A stretch of DNA of 64,000 bases from JACKJP01 sp050249695 (GCA_050249695.1 JBFWQA010000003.1:372001-436000), one strand, 5' to 3'; counted from the stretch's first letter, positions 16,941 to 26,401 are shown. Program-made: numbers and translations. The notes: a model not told the origin generated them from the sequence alone.

Positions 16941-17729
16941 TCACGGTTCGATCACAGGCACCGTGTAGTTGAGGCCGAGACGTCCGCCATCGGCATAGAT
17001 CGTCTGCGCGGTGATGTAGCCGGCATCGTCCGCGGCAAGAAATACCGCTATCCCCGCAATATCGGCAGGCTCGCCGGTGCGCCCCAGCGGCGTGCGCGAA
17101 AGCACCTTGCGGCGCGCTTCCGGATCGGTCGCGACGGCAGCCAGCATCCGGGTCGCAATGCTGCCAGGCCCGATGGCGTTGACCCTGATCCCGTATTTCG
17201 CGAGCGCCAGCGCCATGACCTTGGTCAGCTGCGTCATGCCGCCTTTGGATACCGTGTAAGGGACCTGATCTTCGATGGCGAGCACGGCATTGACCGAACT
17301 CATATTGATGATGGCGCCGGGATGGCCGCCTTCCTCGACCTGCTTGACCATCTGCTTGGCCACCGCCTGGCCGGTGAGGAAGGCGCCCTTCAGATTGACC
17401 GCGAGAACGCGGTCGAAATCCTTCTCCTCAAGCTCGAGGAAGGGCGCCGCGTGAAGGATGCCCGCATTGTTGACGAGGATATCGATGCGCCCGAAAGCGT
17501 CGACCGCCTGCGTCACCAGATTGCGGATGTCGAGCTTGTCGGCGACGTCGCAGTGAACGAACCTTGCCTCGGCTTCGCCCCCCATCGCCTTTTCCAGCGC
17601 CTCGCCTTCCTCGTCTTCGATGTCTGCTATGACGACCTGCGCGCCTTCGGACACGAAGCGCTCCACCACCGCGCGGCCTATTCCCTGCGCGCCGCCCGTC
17701 ACGACGGCGACCCTGTCTTTGAGAAGCAT
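16941..17729 (-). CDS. SDR family oxidoreductase
   Basis: A 262-residue classical short-chain dehydrogenase. The cofactor motif TGGAQGIG is at 11-18, NNAG at about 87-90, and the catalytic Ser (MSSVNA) and YTVSK Tyr/Lys pair near 165 are present, with the C-terminal YADGG. The acidic IAD at about 36 after beta-2 favours NAD over NADP. The substrate cannot be told; relatives include glucose and 3-oxoacyl reductases. It is a single gene, 9 bases from trcR in convergent orientation. Confidence 0.9.
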   Translation of the reverse strand: MLLKDRVAVVTGGAQGIGRAVVERFVSEGAQVVIADIEDEEGEALEKAMGGEAEARFVHCDVADKLDIRNLVTQAVDAFGRIDILVNNAGILHAAPFLELEEKDFDRVLAVNLKGAFLTGQAVAKQMVKQVEEGGHPGAIINMSSVNAVLAIEDQVPYTVSKGGMTQLTKVMALALAKYGIRVNAIGPGSIATRMLAAVATDPEARRKVLSRTPLGRTGEPADIAGIAVFLAADDAGYITAQTIYADGGRLGLNYTVPVIEP

Positions 17730-17753
17730 CTCGTCCGTATCCCCTGTTCTCGA

Positions 17754-17787
17754 TATGCGGAGTCTAACGCTATGCGGAGTCTAACGC
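17754..17787. repeat. Perfect 17-bp tandem duplication
   Basis: The unit TATGCGGAGTCTAACGC occurs twice in a row (17754-17770 and 17771-17787), upstream of the SDR gene and beyond the 3' end of prpE. It looks like a recent slippage duplication. No other copy was noticed. Confidence 0.9.
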
Positions 17788-17843
17788 TCGACAGGCCGAA
17801 GAGTCGCAGGATTCCCTCGCCAAAATCCTCCCACTGGCCCGCT

Positions 17844-19748
17844 TCAGCCGCGCGGATGCACCTTCAGCGCGGCCCCGATCTCATCGAGAATGGCCGGATC
17901 GTCGATCGTCGCCGGCATCTTGAATGCCTCGCCATCGGCGATCTGGCGCATGGTGCCGCGCAGGATCTTGCCCGACCGCGTTTTCGGCAGGCGATCGACC
18001 ACGATCGCCGTCTTGAAGGCGGCAACCGGACCGATCTCCTGACGCACGAGCTGGATGAGTTCCTTCTCGATCTCCTCATGCGGCCGGCTGACGCCCGCCT
18101 TGAGCACCACGAAGCCGCAGGGAACCTGACCTTTCATGCTGTCGGCGGCGCCGATCACGGCGCATTCGGCGACATCGCGATGCGCGGAGAGAACTTCCTC
18201 CATCGCGCCGGTCGACAACCGGTGCCCGGCGACGTTGATGATATCGTCTGTGCGCGCCATGATGAACAGATAGCCGTCTTCATCGACAAAGCCGGCATCC
18301 GCCGTCTTGTAGTAACCCGGGAACTCGTCGAGATAGGCCTTGCGGAAACGCTCGTCGGCGTTCCAGAGCGTCGGCAGGCAGGAGGGCGGCAGAGGCAGCT
18401 TGACCACGATGTTGCCGAGCTTGCCGGCAGCCACCGGATGGCCCGCGTCGTCCAGGACCTGGATATCATATCCGGGCATGGCCACCGTCGGCGAGCCGTA
18501 TTTGACCGGCAGTTGCCCGAGCCCCACCGGATTGCCGGCGATGGTCCAGCCGGTTTCGGTCTGCCACCAGTGATCGATCACCGGCACCGAGAGCATTTTT
18601 TCCGCCCAGCGGATCGTATCGGGATCGGCGCGCTCGCCTGCCAGGAACAGCGTGCGCAGCGACGAGATATCGTACTTCCCGATGAGCTTCCCGTCCGGAT
18701 CCTCCTTCTTGATGGCCCGGAAGGCGGTCGGCGCGGTGAACAGCGCTCGCACCTTGTGTTCGCCGATCACCCGCCAGAACGTGCCGGCGTCGGGCGTGCC
18801 GACCGGCTTGCCCTCGAAAAGCACCGTCGTCGCGCCATGCAGCAACGGCGCATAGACGATATAGGAATGGCCGACGACCCAGCCGACATCCGATGCGGCC
18901 CAGAACACCTCGCCCGGCCTGATGCCGTAAATGGCGTCCATCGACCATTTCAGCGCGACCATGTGCCCGCCATTGTCGCGCACGACGCCCTTGGGCTGCC
19001 CCGTGGTGCCCGAGGTGTAGAGGACGTAGAGCGGATCGGTCGCCGCGACCTCGACCGGATCGGCCTTGCGCCCCGCCTCGCGCGCCGCATCGACCGCCTC
19101 TTGCCAGTCGCCATCGCGCCCGTCCGTCATCGCCGCTTCGGCCATCGGACGCTGCAGGACAAGGCAGGCGTTCACCTTGTGCCGGGCCTGCGCGATCGCC
19201 GCGTCGAGAAGCGGCTTGTAGGCGACGACCTTGCTGCCCTCTATGCCGCATGAGGCCGAAAGGATCGCCTTCGGCATGGCATCGTCGATGCGGGTGGCGA
19301 GTTCATGCGCTGCAAAGCCGCCGAATACCACCGAATGGACGGCGCCGATCCGCGCGCAGGCGAGCATCGCGATCGCCGCTTCGGGCACCATCGGCATGTA
19401 GATGATGACGCGGTCCCCCCTGGCGACGCCCATATCGGCGATCACACGCGCCAAAGTCGCGACCTCTTCGGTCAGTTCGGCGTAGCTGTAGGTCTTCTTT
19501 GTGCCGGTGACGGGGCTGTCATAGATCAGCGCCGCCTGCGCTCCCCTGCCGGCTTGAACATGCCGGTCGAGGCAATTGGCGGCCGTATTGCACGTTGCGC
19601 CCGCAAACCAGCGGCCATAGGGGCCCGCATCCCGGTCGAAAACCTTCTTCCACGGCCTTATCCAGTCGACAGCCATTGCCGCCTCGGCCCAGAAGCCCTC
19701 CGGATCGCTTTTCCACGACTGGTAGACCTGCTGATAGCGGCTGGTCAT
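17844..19748 (-). CDS. prpE: Propionyl-CoA synthetase (acyl-CoA synthetase)
   Basis: Activates propionate, and possibly acetate, to the CoA thioester through an adenylate; 634 residues. The AMP-binding signature YTSGTTGQPKGV, the A5 region WQTETGW and the A10 lysine KTRSGKILR are intact. The N-terminal YQSWKSDPEGFWAEAA and DWIRPW pattern follows PrpE rather than acetyl-CoA synthetase. Start at 19748 follows GGGAGGAAAGC. No prpBCD genes are near; it stands as a single gene. Confidence 0.9.
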   Translation of the reverse strand: MTSRYQQVYQSWKSDPEGFWAEAAMAVDWIRPWKKVFDRDAGPYGRWFAGATCNTAANCLDRHVQAGRGAQAALIYDSPVTGTKKTYSYAELTEEVATLARVIADMGVARGDRVIIYMPMVPEAAIAMLACARIGAVHSVVFGGFAAHELATRIDDAMPKAILSASCGIEGSKVVAYKPLLDAAIAQARHKVNACLVLQRPMAEAAMTDGRDGDWQEAVDAAREAGRKADPVEVAATDPLYVLYTSGTTGQPKGVVRDNGGHMVALKWSMDAIYGIRPGEVFWAASDVGWVVGHSYIVYAPLLHGATTVLFEGKPVGTPDAGTFWRVIGEHKVRALFTAPTAFRAIKKEDPDGKLIGKYDISSLRTLFLAGERADPDTIRWAEKMLSVPVIDHWWQTETGWTIAGNPVGLGQLPVKYGSPTVAMPGYDIQVLDDAGHPVAAGKLGNIVVKLPLPPSCLPTLWNADERFRKAYLDEFPGYYKTADAGFVDEDGYLFIMARTDDIINVAGHRLSTGAMEEVLSAHRDVAECAVIGAADSMKGQVPCGFVVLKAGVSRPHEEIEKELIQLVRQEIGPVAAFKTAIVVDRLPKTRSGKILRGTMRQIADGEAFKMPATIDDPAILDEIGAALKVHPRG

Positions 19749-19996
19749 GCTTTCCTCCCTGCTGTTCCCGCGCCGATGCGCATGTCCGGTAGGCAAAGTT
19801 CATCGCTCGTGGGGAGGAACTCTGTCCTTGCCCTGCATCAAGATGCAAGCACGGGAGCCATCAGACTTTCGGACAAGCGCATTGAGACGCTCTCCGGCGG
19901 CGAAACGCCGGAGAGGCCTGCGGTTCGCAGCGGGCGCGGCCACCCGCGTGGCCAGCGGCCGCCTGATTTTTTACCCGTGCAGGGTCTGCCGATTCT

Positions 19997-20176
19997 TCAG
20001 TGGAGGTGATTCTGCGCTTTCAAGCGTTCGATCTCTTCCTTCAGATGGAGCTTTTTTTTCTTCAGTGTCGCAATACGCATTGTATCGACGAATGGCCTGG
20101 ACATCTCCTCATCAATCGAACGATCCAGAACGCGATGCCGCGATTCAAGTTCGATCAGATGCGATACGATAGACAT
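19997..20176 (-). CDS. DUF465 (YdcH-like) small protein
   Basis: A 59-residue helical-hairpin protein. The core LKKKKLHLKEEIERL near the C-terminus is the DUF465/YdcH signature. AAGGAGG sits 4 bases before the ATG. Function unknown. It diverges from a second member of the same family at 20367; the 190 bases between them hold their promoters. The longer frame up to 20479 is not supported. Confidence 0.9.
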   Translation of the reverse strand: MSIVSHLIELESRHRVLDRSIDEEMSRPFVDTMRIATLKKKKLHLKEEIERLKAQNHLH

Positions 20177-20366
20177 ATAGCCTCCTTCATCCACATCGGT
20201 TGCGAATGAACGAATGATGACACATGAGCCTGTCGCTGTCGAACGGACCGCTACGCACTTGCAACAAATGGTGGACAACCGGATAATCGGCGCGGTTTCC
20301 GGCGCCGGCCGGAAGGGGGAACCATCGCCTCTCCCGGGGGGCCGCGGGCTACAGGGGAAGTAAAGC

Positions 20367-20573
20367 GTGACCGAGGCGGATTTCGATACGATCCAGGCCG
20401 AACTGGCAAGGCTTCGGGAAGAACATCGCGACCTCGACAGCGCGATACGCGCCCTGGAGTCGACCGCCGTGCCCGACACGCTTCAGATCAAGCGGCTGAA
20501 AAAGAAGAAGCTGGCCCTGAAAGACCGGATCTCGCTTCTGGAAGATTCGCTGACGCCCGATATCATCGCCTGA
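20367..20573 (+). CDS. DUF465 (YdcH-like) small protein, second copy
   Basis: A 68-residue protein with the same LKKKKLALKDRISLLED core as its divergent neighbour, preceded by a helix rich in Glu/Arg. It uses a GTG start at 20367 after GGGGAAG. It is of the same family as the gene at 19997-20176 but only moderately similar, so this is an old duplication. It lies 96 bases upstream of purE and may be read through into it. Confidence 0.88.
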   Translation: MTEADFDTIQAELARLREEHRDLDSAIRALESTAVPDTLQIKRLKKKKLALKDRISLLEDSLTPDIIA

Positions 20574-20669
20574 ACTGGTTCAGGTCCGGCGCCATTGCCC
20601 TTGCGGCGGGTGTGAATATAATCCGCCGCTTTCGCATGCCGCACCACGCCATCGTCAGGAACGCAGCAA

Positions 20670-21164
20670 ATGTCAGGAAGCACGCCCGTCGCCATCATCA
20701 TGGGCAGCCAGTCCGATTGGGAGACCATGCGTCACGCCGCCGCGACGCTCGAGGCGCTGGGCATCGGGCACGAGACGCGGATCGTCTCCGCCCACCGAAC
20801 GCCGCAACGGCTATATGATTTTGCCCGTGGCGCCGCGGGCGCGGGGTTCAAGATCATCATCGCGGGCGCCGGCGGAGCGGCGCATCTTCCCGGCATGACC
20901 GCGTCGCTGACGCGCCTGCCCGTTTTCGGTGTTCCGGTCGAATCGCAGGCGCTTTCGGGACAGGACAGCCTTCTGTCCATCGTGCAGATGCCGGCGGGCG
21001 TGCCGGTCGGCACGCTGGCGATCGGCAAGGCCGGCGCAATCAACGCGGCGCTCCTTGCCGCCGCCGTCCTGGCCCTTGAAGACGACGTGCTTGCGTCCCG
21101 CCTTGAGACCTGGCGCCGCGAGCAGACGGACGCTGTTGCCGAGCGCCCGTCGGGGCCCGCATGA
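20670..21164 (+). CDS. purE: N5-carboxyaminoimidazole ribonucleotide mutase
   Basis: Converts N5-CAIR to CAIR in purine synthesis; the class I (bacterial) type. The 164-residue protein has IMGSQSDWETM at the N-terminus, the SAHRTP motif around 43-48 and the GAGGAAHLPGM loop, all active-site hallmarks. Its last codons overlap the purK start by 4 bases (ATGA), giving translational coupling to its pathway partner. Confidence 0.96.
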   Translation: MSGSTPVAIIMGSQSDWETMRHAAATLEALGIGHETRIVSAHRTPQRLYDFARGAAGAGFKIIIAGAGGAAHLPGMTASLTRLPVFGVPVESQALSGQDSLLSIVQMPAGVPVGTLAIGKAGAINAALLAAAVLALEDDVLASRLETWRREQTDAVAERPSGPA

Positions 21165-22258
21165 AACGCCTGCGCGGTCCGCTCGCGCCGCTTTCGACCA
21201 TCGGCATTCTCGGCGGCGGCCAGCTCGGCCGCATGCTGGCGATCGCCGCGGCGGAGATGGGCATGCGTTGCCACATATTCTGCCCCGAGGCCGGCAGCCC
21301 CGCCTTCGACGTCGCCGCCCGGCACACGGTTGCCGCTTATGACGATCTCGAAGCGCTGACGCGCTTTGCCCGGGACTGCGACATCGTCACCTACGAGTTC
21401 GAGAACGTGCCGGCAGCGACCGCAGCGCACCTTGCCGAACTCAAGCCCGTATATCCCGGTACCAGGGCGCTTGCCGTGTCGCAGGACCGGCTGGAGGAGA
21501 AGCGGTTCTTCACCGCGCTCGGCATCGAGGTTGCCCCCTGGCGGCCGGTGACGACTCCCGCCGACCTTGCCGGCGCGCTGGCGCAGATCGGCCCCGACAC
21601 GCTGCTCAAGACCCGCCGCTTCGGCTATGACGGCAAGGGACAGGTGCGCGTTTCAGCCGGCGACGACCCGCAGGCAGCCATCGCAAGAGCGGGACAGGGC
21701 CCCTTCGTGCTCGAAACGGTGGTGCCGTTCGAGCGGGAAATCTCGATCATCGCGGCGCGCGACGCGGGCGGGGCGACCTGCGCCTACGACCCGGCCGAGA
21801 ACACACATCGCGACCAGATCCTTCATACCAGCATTGTGCCGGGCGATATCGAACCGGCGGTTGCCGCCGCGGCCAAGGCCATTGCGGCGCGAATCCTCGA
21901 GGCGCTGGATTATGTCGGCGTGATCGGCATCGAATTCTTCGTGGTGCGCGGCGACGGCAAGGCGCGCCTGCTGGTCAATGAATTCGCTCCGCGCGTCCAC
22001 AATACCGGCCACTGGACACAGGATGCCTGTCTCGTCTCGCAGTTCCAGATGCATATCCGCGCCATTGCCGGCTGGCCCCTGGGCTCGCCGCAACGCCATA
22101 GCGACTGCATCATGACCAATCTGATCGGCGATGCGGTGCTGGAAGCTGGAAACTGGGCCGCCCGGGCCGAAACGAATGTGCATCTCTACGGCAAGTCGGA
22201 GGTTCGCGCCGGACGCAAGATGGGTCATGTGACACAACTGCTGCGCCCCGCCCGATAG
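21161..22258 (+). CDS. purK: N5-carboxyaminoimidazole ribonucleotide synthase
   Basis: An ATP-grasp enzyme that makes N5-CAIR from AIR, bicarbonate and ATP. The 365-residue protein has the GGGQLGRMLA N-terminal motif, the KTRRFGYDGKGQ ATP-binding loop, and the metal-binding EFAPRVHNTGHWT near residue 270. It is coupled to purE by a 4-base overlap. A 10-bp inverted repeat without a T-tract (22258-22287) follows the stop codon and may be a weak transcript end or processing hairpin. Confidence 0.96.
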   Translation: MKRLRGPLAPLSTIGILGGGQLGRMLAIAAAEMGMRCHIFCPEAGSPAFDVAARHTVAAYDDLEALTRFARDCDIVTYEFENVPAATAAHLAELKPVYPGTRALAVSQDRLEEKRFFTALGIEVAPWRPVTTPADLAGALAQIGPDTLLKTRRFGYDGKGQVRVSAGDDPQAAIARAGQGPFVLETVVPFEREISIIAARDAGGATCAYDPAENTHRDQILHTSIVPGDIEPAVAAAAKAIAARILEALDYVGVIGIEFFVVRGDGKARLLVNEFAPRVHNTGHWTQDACLVSQFQMHIRAIAGWPLGSPQRHSDCIMTNLIGDAVLEAGNWAARAETNVHLYGKSEVRAGRKMGHVTQLLRPAR

Positions 22259-22489
22259 GCGCGGAAATCGCCCGCTGTTTTCGCGCCGCACGGTGGACTT
22301 TGCGGGATTTCTTTGCTAATAGCCCGCCCCATATCGACCGAATGTGGTGGCGGTGGTTTTCCTCGCTCGCTGCTGTTTGGGCTTCGGATTCAGGTTCGAA
22401 GGCGACATAACATTCGGTTAAAAGGTCCTTTGGTCAATTGGGCGCGTCAGGTCGCGCCGCTGAAACGAATCGAAGAAAGGTAGGCCCGC

Positions 22490-22714
22490 GTGCAAGTCAT
22501 CGTCCGCGATAACAATGTCGATCAGGCGCTGCGAGCGCTGAAGAAGAAGATGCAGCGTGAAGGCATCTTCCGTGAGATGAAGCTGCGCGGTCATTACGAA
22601 AAGCCGTCCGTCAAGCGTGCCCGCGAGAAGGCCGAAGCCGTCCGCCGCGCCCGCAAGCTGGCCCGCAAGCGCGCCCAGCGCGAGGGACTGCTGCCCGGCG
22701 GCAAGACCCGCTGA
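22490..22714 (+). CDS. rpsU: 30S ribosomal protein S21
   Basis: A 74-residue basic protein, MQVIVRDNNVDQALRALKKK followed by the Arg/Lys-rich helix of S21. It uses a GTG start at 22490 with an AAAGG site. It stands alone after purK; the 231-base upstream gap has a GGCGCG/CGCGCC hairpin near 22440-22459 that could be part of its leader. Confidence 0.95.
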   Translation: MQVIVRDNNVDQALRALKKKMQREGIFREMKLRGHYEKPSVKRAREKAEAVRRARKLARKRAQREGLLPGGKTR

Positions 22715-22839
22715 ACTCAGGTAGCCCTGTCCGGCGACGGGCGTCGGCTATAGCGGCATGGCCGCAAGACGTGCTGTGAACGCGCTTTTTGACACATTTT
22801 CCTCTATGATGCGCGTCCGCAGCACCAACGGGATCGATC

Positions 22840-23715
22840 ATGCAGTCTGACGGGGCCATCCGCTCGAGCTTACATCGGAGTGCCGCAAGCCGAGTCGCCG
22901 GGGCGATGGGTGCGGCAGCCTTGCTCGGCATGTTGCTTACCGGCTGCCAGACGACACCCGATAGCAGCATCGCTTCGGCCAGCCTGACCAGTCAGAACAC
23001 GTCGGCGGCAAATATCGAGTCGCTGAGCGACGTCATTAAGCGCAATCCCAACGACGCCTCGGCCTACAATGTGCGCGGTTCCGCCTATGGCAATGCCGGA
23101 CGGTTCCAGGAAGCGCTCGCCGATTTCGACGCCGCGATCAGGATCGACCCCAATTTCTACCAGGCCTTTGCCAACCGGGCACTGGTGAAGGTGCGCATGA
23201 ACCGCGCCCAGGACGCGCTTGCCGACTACAACGCTTCGCTGACCATCAAGCCGGACTATGAGGTGGCACTTGTCGGACGCGGCATTCTCTATCGCAGCGC
23301 CAATCAGCCGGAATATGCGATGGCCGATTTCCAGCGCGCCATCGAAATCAGCCGCGACAATCCGGTTGCCTTCCACAATCGCGGCCAGATCTACCAGCAG
23401 CAGGGCCTGCACGACCTCGCGATCGAGGATTTCAGCGCTGCCATCGGTCTCAATCCCAATGCCGCCGAACCGCATTACGGGCGCGGCGTCAGCTATGCCG
23501 CGACCGGCGATGTCAACGCCGCGCTGACCGATTTCACCCGCGCCGTCGATCTCAACAACCGATATGTTGAAGCATGGGCCGGGCGCGGACAGATGCTGGA
23601 ACAAAAGAACGAACTGCAGCAGGCCGCGGTGGCCTATTCGCGCGCGCTGGAGATCAATCCGGGCTACAAGCCGGCCCGTGAAGGCTCTCGCCGGCTCAGC
23701 AAGTTCATGCCCTGA
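22840..23715 (+). CDS. Tetratricopeptide-repeat lipoprotein
   Basis: A 291-residue protein. A long basic N-region and hydrophobic core lead to the lipobox LLTGC (Cys near residue 36), so it is likely outer-membrane or periplasmic. From about residue 60 there are six TPR units (N.R...Y...G....A..DF..AI...P). It resembles NlpI-like TPR lipoproteins that scaffold cell-wall or division enzymes; partners here are unknown. It converges with the minus-strand gene at 23705, overlapping it by 11 bases. Confidence 0.87.
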   Translation: MQSDGAIRSSLHRSAASRVAGAMGAAALLGMLLTGCQTTPDSSIASASLTSQNTSAANIESLSDVIKRNPNDASAYNVRGSAYGNAGRFQEALADFDAAIRIDPNFYQAFANRALVKVRMNRAQDALADYNASLTIKPDYEVALVGRGILYRSANQPEYAMADFQRAIEISRDNPVAFHNRGQIYQQQGLHDLAIEDFSAAIGLNPNAAEPHYGRGVSYAATGDVNAALTDFTRAVDLNNRYVEAWAGRGQMLEQKNELQQAAVAYSRALEINPGYKPAREGSRRLSKFMP

Positions 23716-24532
23716 CCGCGAGCGTTCGCGCGCCGTCCAGACCATCCGCCACCGCCCGTAGCGCCAACGCTTCCGTCACCTGCCTCCTGAAATCAGCTTC
23801 CGCGATCAGCCGTGCGACGAATGCATCGCCCTCGCCCTGAAAGGCCACCGCACGGGCCGAGTATTCAATTGCCCGCCGCTGACTGACGGCCGGCGGAACA
23901 TCGCCGCCGGCCTCGAACGCGTCGAGACGAAGCGGAAGTCCCTCTGGCGAGAAGACGCCGCGCATCGACCTGTAAAACAGCACCGGACACTCCGGCGCCT
24001 CGATGAGCGTACCCGCCGGCAGCACCCCGAGATGGTAGTTTCGTCCCAGGGATTCCGTTTCGTTGATGCGCCGCAACTGGCTGCCGGTCACCGCAAGCAC
24101 GGTCAGACGGGACAGGGCGCCGGGCCACGCCATCAGCGTTCCGGCCACGGCGCCATAGGCGGTGACATGGGCCGAATGGACGGCGATCGCATTCGTCACC
24201 GACACTTTGAGCAGCAGGATCGGCCGCATTTCCGCGCGGCCCTGAAACTTGCGCAGAAGCTGCTCCGGCGAGGCATTGCTGCCGGCCGCCAGCAGCAGGT
24301 GCCTCGGTTCGGCAAACAGCGCGTCCGCGCACTCGATCCGGCAGCCTGGCAGGGAATGCTCGATGCCGGCGGCACGTCTATCCGCCGTGAGGAGTGCACG
24401 CATATTCGCCAGGCCGCGCAGCTCACCGCTCTCAAGGTCGAGGGCGCCGTCGAGATCCGCTTGTGCATAGGGATAGGAAAAGGCCCGGACGAGCGGATCG
24501 TCCGGGCCTTGCCGATAGCGTTTGACGCACAT
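23705..24532 (-). CDS. Unknown protein coupled to pntB, with a GSN motif
   Basis: A 275-residue soluble protein that I cannot place with certainty. Residues 82-92 read AAGSNASPEQL, and later GAVAGTLMAWPG and the INETES segment recall the gamma-glutamylcyclotransferase-like fold (GSN loop, a G..G.L strand, a Q..I..tE helix); this is a guess from pattern. It starts 3 bases after the pntB stop with no independent spacer, so it is the last gene of the transhydrogenase operon. Its 3' end overlaps the convergent TPR lipoprotein gene by 11 bases. Confidence 0.7.
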   Translation of the reverse strand: MCVKRYRQGPDDPLVRAFSYPYAQADLDGALDLESGELRGLANMRALLTADRRAAGIEHSLPGCRIECADALFAEPRHLLLAAGSNASPEQLLRKFQGRAEMRPILLLKVSVTNAIAVHSAHVTAYGAVAGTLMAWPGALSRLTVLAVTGSQLRRINETESLGRNYHLGVLPAGTLIEAPECPVLFYRSMRGVFSPEGLPLRLDAFEAGGDVPPAVSQRRAIEYSARAVAFQGEGDAFVARLIAEADFRRQVTEALALRAVADGLDGARTLAVRA

Positions 24533-24535
24533 GGC

Positions 24536-25930
24536 TCAGAGCGACTTGACGATGGCCTCGGTCATCTTCTTGGCGTCGCCGAAGAGCATCATCGTCTTGT
24601 CGAGGAAGAAGAGCTCGTTCTCGATGCCGGCATAGCCCGAGCCCATGCCGCGCTTGACGAAGAGCACCGTGCCCGCCTTGTCGACGTCGAGGATCGGCAT
24701 GCCGTAGATCGGCGACGTCGGATCGTCGCGCGCGGCCGGATTGGTCACGTCGTTGGCGCCGATGACATAGGCGACGTCGGCGGTCGCGAACTCGGAGTTG
24801 ATGTCCTCCAGTTCGAACACCTCGTCATAGGGCACCTGCGCCTCGGCCAGCAGCACGTTCATATGGCCGGGCATGCGGCCGGCGACGGGATGGATCGCAT
24901 ATTTGATCTCCACGCCCTCGGCCTTGAGCTTGTCGCACATTTCGCGCAGCGAATGCTGTGCCTGCGCGACAGCCATGCCGTAACCCGGCACGATGATCAC
25001 CTTGCTGGCGTTCTTCATGATGAAGGCGGCGTCCTCCGCCGAGCCCTGCTTGACCGGCCGCGCCTCCCGTTCCCCGCCACCGGCGGCCGCCGTCTCGCCG
25101 CCGAAACCGCCCAGAATGACCGAGATGAAGGAGCGGTTCATGCCCTTGCACATGATGTAGGACAGGATCGCGCCCGAAGAACCGACCAGCGCGCCCGTGA
25201 TGATCAGCGCCGTGTTGCCGAGCGTGAAGCCGATACCCGCGGCCGCCCAGCCCGAATATGAATTGAGCATCGACACGACGACGGGCATGTCGGCGCCGCC
25301 GATCGGGATGATGATCAGGACGCCGAACACCAGCGACGCGACGACGATCAGCCAGAACAGCGTGTGGTTTTCCGTCATCACGAACAAGACGATCAACGCG
25401 ACCGTTCCGGCCGCAAGCGCTATATTGATGATATGCCGCGCCGGCAGCATGATCGGCCTGCCGCTCATGCGTCCGTCCAGCTTCAGGAACGCGATTACCG
25501 AGCCGGTGAAGGTAATCGCGCCGATGGCGACGCCAAGGCTCATTTCCACAAGGCTCGCGCCGTGTATCTCGCCCTCAAGGCCGATGCCGAAGGCTTGCGG
25601 GGCATAGAGCGCGCCGGCCGCGACCAGGACGGCCGCCAGACCGACGAGGCTGTGAAACGCCGCCACAAGCTGCGGCATTGCCGTCATGGCGATACGTCGC
25701 GCGACCACCGCGCCGACGCCGCCGCCGAGCACCAGACCTGCGAGGATCAGCCCGTAGCCGGAAACCGAAGGCGTGATGGAAAACAGCGTGGTGACGATCG
25801 CGATCGCCATGCCGATCATGCCGTAGCGATTGCCGGCCTGCGACGTTTCGGGCGACGACAATCCCCTCAGGGAAAGAATGAACAGGACGCCGGAGACGAG
25901 GTAAAGAAGTGCGGTGAGATTGGCGCTCAT
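24536..25930 (-). CDS. pntB: NAD(P) transhydrogenase subunit beta
   Basis: The proton-translocating transhydrogenase moves hydride from NADH to NADP using the proton gradient. This 464-residue beta subunit has about nine membrane helices in the first 270 residues, then the NADP-binding domain III with the VIVPGYGMAVAQAQ loop and GANDVTNP motif. It is preceded by the two alpha parts with 3- and 1-base spacings. All usual motifs are present. Confidence 0.96.
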   Translation of the reverse strand: MSANLTALLYLVSGVLFILSLRGLSSPETSQAGNRYGMIGMAIAIVTTLFSITPSVSGYGLILAGLVLGGGVGAVVARRIAMTAMPQLVAAFHSLVGLAAVLVAAGALYAPQAFGIGLEGEIHGASLVEMSLGVAIGAITFTGSVIAFLKLDGRMSGRPIMLPARHIINIALAAGTVALIVLFVMTENHTLFWLIVVASLVFGVLIIIPIGGADMPVVVSMLNSYSGWAAAGIGFTLGNTALIITGALVGSSGAILSYIMCKGMNRSFISVILGGFGGETAAAGGGEREARPVKQGSAEDAAFIMKNASKVIIVPGYGMAVAQAQHSLREMCDKLKAEGVEIKYAIHPVAGRMPGHMNVLLAEAQVPYDEVFELEDINSEFATADVAYVIGANDVTNPAARDDPTSPIYGMPILDVDKAGTVLFVKRGMGSGYAGIENELFFLDKTMMLFGDAKKMTEAIVKSL

Positions 25931-25933
25931 GGG

Positions 25934-26401
25934 CTATTTCACCTTCTTCTTGTACATGGCCAGCATCCGCTGGGTGACGAGGAAGCCGCCGAAGATGTTG
26001 ACGGAGGCGAGCACCAGGGCGACGAAGCCGAAGCCGCGCGCCCAGCCGGCGCCCTCGCCGGCCGCCAGATCGACGCCGACGGACAGCAGCGCGCCGACGA
26101 CGATGACCGACGAGATGGCGTTGGTCACGCTCATCAGCGGCGTGTGCAGCGCCGGCGTCACCGACCACACGACGTAATAGCCCACGAAAATCGCCAGCAC
26201 GAAGATCGCCAGCCGGAAGATGAACGGATCGATCGCCCCGCCGGTCGCGGCGTGGATCGCGGCGCCCGCCGCGTCGGCGGCCTGGTTCGCGAAGGTTTCG
26301 GCCGCGCTGGCGGCATTTGCCGCCGCGTCTGCCGCGGCCTTCGCCGCCTCGGCGGCCTGGCGCGATTTCTCAACCAGCGCGGAAGGTTCCATGTTGGCCA
26401 T
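25934..26401 (-). CDS. pntAB: NAD(P) transhydrogenase alpha subunit, membrane part
   Basis: A 155-residue protein. The first 45 residues are an Ala/Lys-rich linker; three to four membrane helices follow from about 58 to 145 (FRLAIFVLAIFVGYYVVW, TPLMSVTNAISSVIVVGAL). It is the separate alpha-2 part found in split alphaproteobacterial transhydrogenases. Start at 26401 overlaps the stop of the upstream alpha-1 gene by one base (TAATG). Confidence 0.93.
   Translation of the reverse strand: MANMEPSALVEKSRQAAEAAKAAADAAANAASAAETFANQAADAAGAAIHAATGGAIDPFIFRLAIFVLAIFVGYYVVWSVTPALHTPLMSVTNAISSVIVVGALLSVGVDLAAGEGAGWARGFGFVALVLASVNIFGGFLVTQRMLAMYKKKVK

Noticed and set aside
17322..19253. Plus-strand ORF of 643 codons
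   Set aside because: It is antisense to the SDR and prpE genes and has no similarity to known families.
22258..22287. 10-bp inverted repeat after purK as a terminator
   Set aside because: It has no T-tract after it on the plus strand, so it is not a standard intrinsic terminator; kept only as a note.
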